Assembly (NCBI GenBank): GCA_945957605.1
Contig: CAMFLR010000015.1
Coordinates: forward strand, 62,001 to 126,000
Reading direction: 5' to 3'
DNA from: an uncultured Isosphaeraceae bacterium
Lineage (GTDB): Bacteria; Planctomycetota; Planctomycetia; Isosphaerales; Isosphaeraceae
DNA length: 64,000 nucleotides
The translations under genes were made by a program, and so were the position numbers. Shown here one piece after another: positions 1-7,487 of this stretch. Under the pieces are notes generated by a model that was not told the origin of the DNA, did no database searches, and saw nothing but the letters and a program-made list of their open reading frames with translations. How positions within the stretch are numbered: the first letter of the stretch is position 1; each line of letters opens with the position of its first letter.

Positions 1-1518
1 CGCGACCGCCTCGACCTCCGTCGCGCTCGCAAGGTGCTCGACACCGATCATTACGACCTCGAGAAAATCAAGGAACGCATCCTTGAATACCTCGCGGTCC
101 GCAAGCTCAAGAAGGACATGAAGGGCCCGATCCTTTGCTTCTCGGGTCCGCCGGGCACAGGTAAAACCTCCCTGGGCAAGAGCATCGCCAAGGCGCTTGG
201 GCGTGAGTTTGTGCGCATCAGCCTGGGTGGCGTGCACGACGAGGCCGAAATTCGCGGCCACCGTCGCACGTACGTCGCAGCCATGCCCGGACGGATCGTC
301 CAGGGCATTCGCAAGGCGAAAACGAATAATCCCGTGTTCATGCTCGATGAGGTCGACAAGCTCGGCAACGACTTCCGCGGCGATCCCTCCGCCGCGCTTC
401 TGGAAGTTCTCGACCCCGAGCAAAATTCGACCTTCCGCGACCATTACCTCGATGTCGATTTCGACCTCTCGAAGGTGATGTTCATCGCCACGGCGAACAT
501 GCTCGAAACGATACCCGCCCCCCTGCTCGATCGCATGGAAGTTCTTCAGCTTCCCGGTTACAGCGAGGAAGAAAAGCTCCTTATCGCGCAGAAGTACATC
601 ATTCCCAAGCAGCTCGAAGCTCACGGACTCGGGACGGAACAAGTCACGTTCCTCGACGAAACCGTCAAGCGGATCATCGCCGATTACACCCGCGAAGCCG
701 GCCTGCGCAACCTTGAGCGTGAAGTCGCGACTGTTTGCCGCAAGATCGCCCGCAAGCACGCCGAAGGCGACCGCAAAGCAACAACCGTTGTGCCGGATCG
801 GATTGTCGACTCGCTCGGCCCGCCCAAGTTCTTCCGCGAAGTCGCCGACCGCACTGGTACGCCTGGAGTGGCGACCGGCCTCGCCTGGACGCCCACCGGC
901 GGCGAGATTCTCTTCATCGAAGCCACGGGCATGCCAGGCAAGGGTTCGCTCACGCTCACCGGTTTGCTTGGCGAGTCGATGAGGGAATCAGCCCAGGCGG
1001 CAATGAGCTACCTGCGAAGCCACGCGAAGGAAATGGGGCTCGACGCCTCGAAGATCGTCAAAACCGACGTGCACATTCACGTCCCCGCTGGCGCCGTTCC
1101 CAAGGATGGCCCTTCGGCCGGCGTGGCGATTTCCGCGGCATTGATGAGCCTGTTCCGCGGCATGCCAATTCATCAGAACCTGGCGATGACCGGCGAAGTC
1201 ACGCTGACCGGCCGGGTGCTGCCCGTTGGCGGCGTTCGCGAGAAGATTCTCGCCGCCCGTCGCGCGGGGATCACAAAAATCCTGCTTCCTCGCCACAACG
1301 AGAAGGACCTGATCGAACTGCCCGCCGAGGTGAAGGCCGATGTTTCATTCCACACGATCGAAACGCTCGACGATGTGGTCGACCATCTCTTCCCCAAAAC
1401 GCGCGGCAAATCGCAATCGACCCAGCAAGCGTCTGGCAAGAAGAAGTCGGTGCGTGTGAATGTAACGCGCAAGTCGGGCGTCCCCGACAAACCGGCTCGC
1501 CGGCCCGGCTCGGCTTAA
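1..1518 (+). CDS. lon: Lon ATP-dependent protease, C-terminal part (5' end outside window)
   Basis: The reading frame is open from base 1, so the N-terminal substrate-binding domain lies upstream. The visible 505 residues begin in the linker before the AAA+ domain and contain Walker A (GPPGTGKTS), Walker B (FMLDEVDKL) and the alpha-helical lid. They end in the Lon serine protease domain, with catalytic Ser in [11 protein letters not shown] and catalytic Lys in [14 protein letters not shown]. Lon is a cytosolic hexamer that degrades misfolded and some regulatory proteins. The GTG at 34 is internal, because the sequence before it ([11 protein letters not shown]) reads as normal Lon. The C-terminus carries a basic, Ser/Lys-rich tail of about 40 residues after the protease domain. 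The next gene starts 9 bases downstream on the same strand, so readthrough into the sugar transporter is likely. Confidence 0.97.
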   Translation, partial: RDRLDLRRARKVLDTDHYDLEKIKERILEYLAVRKLKKDMKGPILCFSGPPGTGKTSLGKSIAKALGREFVRISLGGVHDEAEIRGHRRTYVAAMPGRIVQGIRKAKTNNPVFMLDEVDKLGNDFRGDPSAALLEVLDPEQNSTFRDHYLDVDFDLSKVMFIATANMLETIPAPLLDRMEVLQLPGYSEEEKLLIAQKYIIPKQLEAHGLGTEQVTFLDETVKRIIADYTREAGLRNLEREVATVCRKIARKHAEGDRKATTVVPDRIVDSLGPPKFFREVADRTGTPGVATGLAWTPTGGEILFIEATGMPGKGSLTLTGLLGESMRESAQAAMSYLRSHAKEMGLDASKIVKTDVHIHVPAGAVPKDGPSAGVAISAALMSLFRGMPIHQNLAMTGEVTLTGRVLPVGGVREKILAARRAGITKILLPRHNEKDLIELPAEVKADVSFHTIETLDDVVDHLFPKTRGKSQSTQQASGKKKSVRVNVTRKSGVPDKPARRPGSA

Positions 1519-1527
1519 GGTTCGCTC

Positions 1528-3045
1528 ATGCCGAGCCAGGCGCAGGACACGTCCGACGCAAGCACAGCGCCGCGTGTCAGCCTGCGCGGTATCGTCAAAA
1601 CCTATGGCGGCGTGAATGCGCTTTCGGGCGTTGATCTCAACGTCTCATCGGGCGAAATTCACGCACTCTGCGGCGAAAATGGCGCCGGCAAAAGCACGCT
1701 CATGGGCGTGCTGGGCGGCGCCACCCGAACCGACGATGGCGAGATTCGACTCGACGGCCAACTCGTCCGCTTCAACGGCCCGGCCGACGCCATCGCCGCT
1801 GGCGTCGCGGTCATTCATCAGGAACTAAGCCTCGTCGGCGGCCTGACTGTCGCAGAGAATCTGGCTCTCGGCCAGGAGCCCCGCTTCGGCCCCTGGATCA
1901 ACCGCCGCCAGATCGTAAAAACTGCGAAAGACTCTCTCGCCCGCTTCGGATTCCGTCTCGACCCCAAACGCCGTGTCGAGACTCTGACAACCGGCCAGCG
2001 GCAACTCGTCGAAATCGCTCGCGCACTCGGCCGGCAAGCTCGCGTGCTCGTCCTCGATGAACCGACTGCAGCCCTAACGCGTGCAGAAGTCGCTCGCCTG
2101 TTCACACTTCTTCGCAAACTGCGCGAGGACAGCCTGGCAATCGTCTACATCTCGCATCATCTCGACGAAGTGGCAGCAATTGCCGATCGAATCACCGTAC
2201 TTCGCGACGGTAAGCGTGTCGGCACCTGGCCGGCGGCCGAACTACCGCCTGACAAGCTAATGGCGGCAATGGTCGGCGAAGTCGTCGACGTGCGCACTTC
2301 GCGCCGTCGAGTTGCGTCGGGCGAACCAATACTCGCCATACGCGACGCCACAGGCCCGACGTTGAAATCCGCGTCGATCGAAGTACGTCGCGGCGAGGTT
2401 GTGGGAATCACCGGACTCGCCGGCGCAGGTCACGAAGACCTCGCGCGGATCGCGTTTGGAGCCACGAGCCCAGGTAGCGGACAGGTCGAATGGAACGGCA
2501 AAGCCGTTCGCTTACGACATCCCATCGCCGCGCGCCGACTCGGAATCGCCTCGCTCCCCGCCGATCGCCGCCGCGAAGGATTGATCTCCTCGCTCGGCAT
2601 TTTGCCGAATATCACTGTCGCGCGATTAAATGATCACGCGAATTTCGGTTGGCTCAATCGTCGAAGTCTGCGAAGTGAGGCCAAGTCACTGTGTCGCGAT
2701 TTCGAGGTGAAATACGCGACGCTCGCGCAGCGGGCGATCACGCTCTCGGGCGGAAATCAGCAAAAAGTCCTGCTCGCTCGGTGGGCGGCGACTTCACCGG
2801 CGCTGTTGATCTTGAATGACCCAACGCGCGGAATCGACGTCAAAACCCGCGAGGCGATTCACCGCCGGATCGACGACTGGGCCGACGCCGGCCTGGCGAT
2901 TCTGCTGGTCAGTTCCGACACGCACGAATTGCTTCGCCTGGCCGATCGCCTCGTGGTGATGCGTGCCGGGCGCGTCGTGCGCAGCCTCCCCGCCGACGGT
3001 GCCACCGAGCAAACGCTGCTCGCCGCCATGATTGACGATGCCTGA
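1528..3045 (+). CDS. Sugar ABC transporter ATP-binding protein, RbsA type (two ATPase domains)
   Basis: A 505-residue cytosolic ATPase with two ABC domains in tandem, the length and layout of the RbsA/XylG/MglA family that powers uptake of pentoses and related sugars. Domain 1 has Walker A GENGAGKST (about residue 50), signature LTTGQRQ and Walker B VLVLDEPTAA. Domain 2 has a degenerate Walker A (GLAGAGHEDLAR) but an intact signature LSGGNQQKV, as is usual for this family. The ATG at 1528 follows AAGG with 7 bases between, and the lon stop is 9 bases upstream. The permease starts 27 bases downstream and the binding protein follows, so the three genes form one importer operon. The substrate cannot be read from sequence. 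The neighbouring Gfo/Idh/MocA oxidoreductase suggests a sugar or polyol. Confidence 0.93.
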   Translation: MPSQAQDTSDASTAPRVSLRGIVKTYGGVNALSGVDLNVSSGEIHALCGENGAGKSTLMGVLGGATRTDDGEIRLDGQLVRFNGPADAIAAGVAVIHQELSLVGGLTVAENLALGQEPRFGPWINRRQIVKTAKDSLARFGFRLDPKRRVETLTTGQRQLVEIARALGRQARVLVLDEPTAALTRAEVARLFTLLRKLREDSLAIVYISHHLDEVAAIADRITVLRDGKRVGTWPAAELPPDKLMAAMVGEVVDVRTSRRRVASGEPILAIRDATGPTLKSASIEVRRGEVVGITGLAGAGHEDLARIAFGATSPGSGQVEWNGKAVRLRHPIAARRLGIASLPADRRREGLISSLGILPNITVARLNDHANFGWLNRRSLRSEAKSLCRDFEVKYATLAQRAITLSGGNQQKVLLARWAATSPALLILNDPTRGIDVKTREAIHRRIDDWADAGLAILLVSSDTHELLRLADRLVVMRAGRVVRSLPADGATEQTLLAAMIDDA

Positions 3046-3072
3046 ACCCTGCTCTCTCCACCGAGTTCCGAG

Positions 3073-4050
3073 ATGTCATCCGGATCCACCCCCGAGCCTT
3101 CAAAACGCATCCCCTGGCGCACGCTCTTCGTGCGGCTGCCGCAGCTCGCGCTCGCCGTGCTGGCGCTGGTGCTCATGCTCCGCACCGAGCGTTTTTTCAC
3201 GCCAGCAACGCTCGGCAGCATCCTCACGCTCGCGAGCATCGTCGGCGTCCTCGCCGCAGGGCAAACCTTCGCACTGATCGGCGGCGGCTTCGACCTCTCG
3301 CAAGGCGCCGCACTCGCGTTAACCGCAGCCTGTACTGCAACGCTCGCCAAGCAGGGCGTTCATCCCGTTTTGTGTGCCTGTGCCGCGCTCGCTGTTGGGC
3401 TTTTATTAGGTGCGATCAACGGCGGATTCGTGGCGATCGTGCGCACCAACCCGTTCGTCACCACGCTCAGTACCTTGCTTGTTTACCGAGGGGCGGCGTT
3501 CTTGCTCCTCGCTGGCCGGCCGATTACGGGAATTCGTTCGTTCGAGCCGCTCAATGAAGGGATCACAATCGCCGGCACGTTCCTTCCCTATCGCGGATTC
3601 GTCTTTCTGGCCACCGCGGCGATCGCGTGGATCATTCTGCGACAAACTGTCTTCGGCCAGTACGTTTACGCAACCGGCGGCAATGCCGAGGCGGCTCGAC
3701 TCGCCGGCGTACGCACGACGCGCGTGAAAATTCTCAGCTTCGCACTCAGCGGGCTGGCCGCGGGACTCGCTTCAATCCTGCTGCTCTCCTGGATTCGTCT
3801 CGCCAAGCCCGACACCGGCGAAGGCTACGAACTCGATTCAATCGCGGCGTGCGTTGTGGGCGGGGTCTCGCTGCAAGGCGGAAGCGGCAGCGTACTGGGC
3901 GCGGCGGCGGGATGCCTGTTGCTTCAAAGTCTGGCCACGCTCATCACCATGAGCGGATTTCCCGACGAGTACCGCAAGCTTGTCACAGGTGCGGTCATCC
4001 TCGTGTTCGCGGCGGCCGATGCTCTGGCCAGGCGTAGCGAACGCGCGTAG
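3073..4050 (+). CDS. Sugar ABC transporter permease, RbsC type
   Basis: A 325-residue inner-membrane protein with 8 to 10 hydrophobic segments and the family signature region GGFDLSQGAALAL near residue 75, followed by a conserved loop with NPFVTTLSTL. It matches the BPD_transp_2 permeases (RbsC/XylH). It forms the translocation channel for the ATPase encoded immediately upstream and the binding lipoprotein downstream. The C-terminal region (GGVSLQGGSGSVLGAAAG) is also typical. The start at 3073 gives a short polar N-terminus ahead of the first membrane helix. Substrate is unknown. Confidence 0.92.
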   Translation: MSSGSTPEPSKRIPWRTLFVRLPQLALAVLALVLMLRTERFFTPATLGSILTLASIVGVLAAGQTFALIGGGFDLSQGAALALTAACTATLAKQGVHPVLCACAALAVGLLLGAINGGFVAIVRTNPFVTTLSTLLVYRGAAFLLLAGRPITGIRSFEPLNEGITIAGTFLPYRGFVFLATAAIAWIILRQTVFGQYVYATGGNAEAARLAGVRTTRVKILSFALSGLAAGLASILLLSWIRLAKPDTGEGYELDSIAACVVGGVSLQGGSGSVLGAAAGCLLLQSLATLITMSGFPDEYRKLVTGAVILVFAAADALARRSERA

Positions 4051-4111
4051 CATAGCGGTTTTGCAGGACGAACGTCCTCTCTCCCAAACTATCCTTCTGC
4101 GAGACTGCATC

Positions 4112-5107
4112 GTGAACCAGCCTAGCCGTGTTTTTCTGGCGATTTCGTTTGCTTGCCTGTTCACATGCGGTTGCGGAGATTCCAAAAAACCCGAAGCTCC
4201 CCCGGCTCCTGGCGGCGTGACCGACGCACGACCCGTTCCGAGTGGTAAGGGAAAACGCATTGGCGCGGTGCTGCCGATGTTCAGCCATCCGTTCTTCGTC
4301 GCTCAGAAACAGGGGCTTGAAGATAAAGCCAAGGAACTCGGCTATGAAATCGATGTTCGTGACGGCCAGGACGACGACCTCAAGCAAATCACGCAGGTCG
4401 AAGCCCTGCTCAATCGCGGCATCGACATGCTCATTCTTTGCCCGCGCGATGAAGACGCCCTAGTGCCGGCCGTCGAAGCTGCGAACCGCGCGAATGTCCC
4501 AGTAGTCACTCTAAATCGCCGCGTCAATGGCGGTAAGGTCGTCACCTATGTTGGCGCGGACGATGCGGAGGGAGGCCGACAGCAAGGCGAGACGCTGGCG
4601 GCCGCACTGAAATCCACCAACGGCGGCTTGATCATTTATCTTCAGGGAACGCAAGGATCTTCGCCCCAGCGCAAGCGAAACGATGGGTTGCAATCGGTTC
4701 TCAAACAACATCCCGAAATCGTCATCGCCGACGATCGCTTCACGAATTTCTCGGAAGACAAGGCCAAGTCCATCATGACCGACCTCGTTCGTCGGCACAC
4801 GCGAGGCACGATCCGGGCGATCGTCACCCAGGCCGACGAGCTTGCAGTACCTGCCCTCGAAGTAGCGCGAGGCGAGGGCTGGACCGACACGTTCGTGATC
4901 GGTTTCAACGGCAACAAGGCTGCGTTCGAGGAAATCCGACTCGGCCACATGCTCGCGACCATTCTGCAAGATCCCGTGAAGCAAGGTGCCGCCGCTGTCA
5001 GCGCTGCGGTGGACCACCTGAACGGTAAGGCTGTTCCGAGTGATGTCATCACCGAGCTTGTCCTGATCACCAAGGCGAACCTTGATAAACACGCACCGGC
5101 TTATTGA
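4112..5107 (+). CDS. Periplasmic sugar-binding lipoprotein, RbsB type
   Basis: A 331-residue type-1 periplasmic binding protein (Peripla_BP_4/RbsB family), the capture component of the importer encoded by the two preceding genes. I chose GTG at 4112 because it gives a clean export signal (VNQPSRVFLAISFACLFTC) followed by Cys-Gly-Cys and a Lys/Pro-rich linker. The in-frame start further upstream at 3980 would overlap the permease and place an implausible Arg-rich leader in front. Typical RbsB features follow: the opening strand RIGAVLPMFSHPFFVAQKQG, DMLILCPRDEDALVPAVEAA, VTYVGADDAEGGRQQG and the hinge region FVIGFNGNKAAFEEIRLG. The lipobox (LFTC or TCGC) is not canonical, so membrane anchoring is inferred rather than certain. 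Confidence 0.88.
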   Translation: MNQPSRVFLAISFACLFTCGCGDSKKPEAPPAPGGVTDARPVPSGKGKRIGAVLPMFSHPFFVAQKQGLEDKAKELGYEIDVRDGQDDDLKQITQVEALLNRGIDMLILCPRDEDALVPAVEAANRANVPVVTLNRRVNGGKVVTYVGADDAEGGRQQGETLAAALKSTNGGLIIYLQGTQGSSPQRKRNDGLQSVLKQHPEIVIADDRFTNFSEDKAKSIMTDLVRRHTRGTIRAIVTQADELAVPALEVARGEGWTDTFVIGFNGNKAAFEEIRLGHMLATILQDPVKQGAAAVSAAVDHLNGKAVPSDVITELVLITKANLDKHAPAY

Positions 5108-5171
5108 TTTGACTCATTCGTTTCAAATCATCACAAAAACTACATAGTTGGGATAATGCGATGGATAGAAA

Positions 5172-5207
5172 TGGGTGGCCTGGACAACAAGTTGTCCCGG
5201 CTACCCA
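5172..5207. repeat. REP-like intergenic palindrome, copy A
   Basis: The left arm TGGGTGGCCTGGACAAC (5172-5188) pairs with GTTGTCCCGGCTACCCA (5191-5207) at 15 of 17 positions around a 2-base loop. The same core (GGTGGCC-x-GGACAAC) recurs twice in the next intergenic region at 6301-6417. The upstream words ATGCGATGGA and AAATGGGTGG are shared with the reverse complement of copy C, so the repeat extends beyond the hairpin. It sits between two same-strand genes. Confidence 0.75.
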
Positions 5208-5273
5208 GCCTTCATTGCACCCAACATCAAGTGCGTAATTCTTTCTATCAATTTTTGATTGGGAGCAATGACG

Positions 5274-6242
5274 ATGAGCGACTCCACCAAACTGCGATGG
5301 GGGATTCTCGGCTGCGCACGAATCACGCGCAGGGGATTGATTCCGGGACTGCAAAACTCCAAGACCGCCACCCTCAGCGTTCTGGCAAGCCGCAACCTGG
5401 CAACCGCAAAAAGCTGGGCCGACGAGTTCGGCATTGCCAAGGTTTACGGCTCGTATGACGAAGTGATTTCCGACCCCGAAATCGACGTCGTCTACATACC
5501 CCTGCCCAACGAATTGCACCGCGAGTGGGTCGAGGCCGCCGCCGATGCGGGCAAGCACATTCTCTGCGAGAAGCCGCTTTCGCTCGACGCAACCGAAGCC
5601 GCCGCAATGGTCGACTATTGCGCAAAGAAGGGCGTCGTGCTCCGCGAGGCGTTCATGTGGCGGCACCAACCGCGCACGCTGGAAATCCTCAAACGCGTCG
5701 CGGATGGCGCCATCGGCCCGCTCAAGCTCATTCGCTCGGCATTTTCCTTCAACATCGATCCTGGCGATTGGCGGCTCGACCCCGCGCGTGGTGGTGGCGC
5801 CCTCTGGGACGTCGGCTGCTACGGCGTGAGCACCGCTCGGTTGTTCGCGGGCCAGGAGCCATCGCAAATCCACGCATCCGCCCACTTCGGTTCGACCGGC
5901 GTCGACCTCTCGCTCGTCGCGTCGCTCAAGTTCCCCAACGACGTGCTTGCCGTGATCGATTGCAGCTTTGAACAACCGTTCCGCTGCTCATACGAACTGG
6001 TCGGCGAAAACGGCCGGATCGGCGTCCCCGACGCTTACCTGCCGCCCGACGAACCCATCGCGCATTTCCACGGTCCCAACGGCAAGGAAACGTGGACGTT
6101 CGCGGGAACCAACCAGTACGCCGCAATGGTCGATGACTTCACCGAGGCCGTCCGCCAGACTGGCCGCAAGGGATATCCCGGCGAAGACGGCCTGGCGCAA
6201 ATGAAGGCAATCGAGGCGATCTTAGCCGCGGCGAAGCAATAA
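5274..6242 (+). CDS. Gfo/Idh/MocA family NAD(P)-dependent oxidoreductase
   Basis: A 322-residue cytosolic dehydrogenase of the glucose-fructose oxidoreductase/inositol dehydrogenase family. The N-terminal Rossmann fold opens with LRWGILGCARITRRG. It contains VVYIPLPNELHREW and the family's catalytic Lys motif CEKPLSLDATEA (about residue 97). The C-terminal alpha/beta domain contains GGGALWDVGCYGVSTARLF, which usually supplies the substrate-site Asp and Tyr/His. I chose ATG 5274 because GGGAG lies 8 bases upstream. TTG 5259 and ATG 5268 are in frame but poorly spaced. It follows the sugar importer on the same strand, separated by a REP-like hairpin. Oxidation of an imported sugar or polyol is a reasonable inference but not shown by sequence. 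Confidence 0.88.
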   Translation: MSDSTKLRWGILGCARITRRGLIPGLQNSKTATLSVLASRNLATAKSWADEFGIAKVYGSYDEVISDPEIDVVYIPLPNELHREWVEAAADAGKHILCEKPLSLDATEAAAMVDYCAKKGVVLREAFMWRHQPRTLEILKRVADGAIGPLKLIRSAFSFNIDPGDWRLDPARGGGALWDVGCYGVSTARLFAGQEPSQIHASAHFGSTGVDLSLVASLKFPNDVLAVIDCSFEQPFRCSYELVGENGRIGVPDAYLPPDEPIAHFHGPNGKETWTFAGTNQYAAMVDDFTEAVRQTGRKGYPGEDGLAQMKAIEAILAAAKQ

Positions 6243-6300
6243 ATTCTCCTCAACGCTTTGCACGTGGGCTACGCACTAAGTGTCGGGCTCAACGAAGAAA

Positions 6301-6417
6301 GGGTGGCCGGGACAACTTGCTTGTCCCGGTCGCGAAGCGACATGAGGATATTCCAACCGGTTTCGCTTCTCCCTCTTGTGGCTGCGCCACCAGGACAACA
6401 AGTTGTCCTGGCCACCC
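6301..6417. repeat. Paired REP-like palindromes (copies B and C) forming a nested inverted repeat
   Basis: Copy B (from 6301) has CCGGGACAA (6307-6315) facing TTGTCCCGG (6321-6329). Copy C has CCAGGACAAC (6390-6399) facing GTTGTCCTGG (6402-6411) with no mismatch. In addition, the left edge of B, GGGTGGCCGGGACAAC, matches the reverse complement of the right edge of C at 15 of 16 positions, and GAAGCG...CGCTTC pair in the middle. The 117-base block is therefore a head-to-head pair of related hairpins, like the paired REP units (BIMEs) of enterobacteria. It lies between convergent genes, the oxidoreductase and argC. Confidence 0.75.
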
Positions 6418-6458
6418 AATTCACTTCATCGCATTTTGTCTCGGATGCGTAATATCTA

Positions 6459-7487
6459 TCACAGCCAAAGCCCCGCCGATTCCGCGAAGCCGTGCATGAG
6501 GTTGAAATTCTGCACGGCGACTCCCGACGCGCCCTTGAGCAAATTATCCAGACACGACAGAACCAGAATCTTCCCGCGCACAACACGCACGGTGATGTCG
6601 CAGAAATTCGTGTTCGTCGAATCCTTCGTCGACGGCGGATTGTTAACGATCCGAACGAAAGGGCTGTCCTTGTAAAACGCACGAAAGAGTTCCATCAAGT
6701 CGTGCTCAACAGCATGTCCCTTGGGATTCGCATAAATCGTCGCGTGAATGCCGCGATCCATCGGCATCAAGTGCGGCGTGAAAATCACCTCAACTGGCTC
6801 ATCACGGTCGCTGCCGAGTCCAACCGTGCTGAGAACCTGATCGATCTCCGGCGTATGGCGATGTCGACCAACGCTATAAGCCATCACATTTTCATTCGCT
6901 TCCGGGAAATGAAAAGTCGGCTTGGGCGCGCGACCACCACCCGAAACGCCGCTCTTAGCGTCGATGATAATCCCGCTTCGCTCGATCAGGTTGTGCGCGA
7001 CCAGCGGCGCGAGCGCCAAAATACTCGCCGACGTATAGCACCCTGGATTCGCGATCAAACCTGCCGAAGCAATCGAAGATCGAAAGAGCTCAGGCAGGCC
7101 ATAGACTGCCTCGTTCAAACCCACGGCATCAGTGTGCGCATGGCCGTACCAATCGGCATAAACATTCGCATCTTTGAGGCGATAATCGGCCGAGAGGTCG
7201 ATCACCTTCACGCCACGTTCGCGAAGCGCAGGAGTCACGGCGAAGCTCGCAGTGTGGGGCAATCCCAGAAACGCGACGCTCGCCTTGCTGGCAAGCTTGT
7301 CGGCGTCGAACGGCTCGCACGTGAGGTTGATGCGCGAGGCGAGGCTCGGGTGCAAGGCGTCGACACGCGTCCCTTCATCGGAGCGTGAAGTGGCCATAGT
7401 CACCCTGGCGTCCGGGTGCCCCAGCAAAATGCGGAAAAGCTCCCGCGCCGCATATCCTGAAGCCCCAACAATCGCCACGTCAATCAT
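6459..7487 (-). CDS. argC: N-acetyl-gamma-glutamyl-phosphate reductase
   Basis: A 342-residue enzyme for the third step of arginine biosynthesis: NADPH-dependent reduction of N-acetylglutamyl phosphate to the semialdehyde, in the cytosol. The N-terminal nucleotide-binding motif is VAIVGASGYAARELFRIL. The active-site Cys is in IANPGCYTSASILAL, and the dimerisation and substrate region SGVSGGGRAPKPTFHF follows. The C-terminal ending (NLLKGASGVAVQNFNLMHG) is the family hallmark. Length is normal for the type-1 family. The ATG at 7487 overlaps the stop of the upstream membrane-protein gene (TGATG), so translation is probably coupled. GTG at 7490 is an alternative start. No other arg gene is visible in the window. 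Confidence 0.96.
   Translation of the reverse strand: MIDVAIVGASGYAARELFRILLGHPDARVTMATSRSDEGTRVDALHPSLASRINLTCEPFDADKLASKASVAFLGLPHTASFAVTPALRERGVKVIDLSADYRLKDANVYADWYGHAHTDAVGLNEAVYGLPELFRSSIASAGLIANPGCYTSASILALAPLVAHNLIERSGIIIDAKSGVSGGGRAPKPTFHFPEANENVMAYSVGRHRHTPEIDQVLSTVGLGSDRDEPVEVIFTPHLMPMDRGIHATIYANPKGHAVEHDLMELFRAFYKDSPFVRIVNNPPSTKDSTNTNFCDITVRVVRGKILVLSCLDNLLKGASGVAVQNFNLMHGFAESAGLWL

Noticed and set aside
735-1634. Overlapping open frame of 299 codons inside lon
   Set aside because: Out of frame with lon, Arg/Pro-rich translation, no ribosome-binding site; a shadow of high-GC coding DNA.
3980-4111. N-terminal extension of the sugar-binding lipoprotein
   Set aside because: It would overlap the permease and add an Arg-rich leader. 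GTG 4112 gives a clean export signal.
5067-5975. Minus-strand frame of 302 codons opposite the oxidoreductase
   Set aside because: The plus-strand frame has a recognisable dehydrogenase with a ribosome-binding site; this is its antisense shadow.
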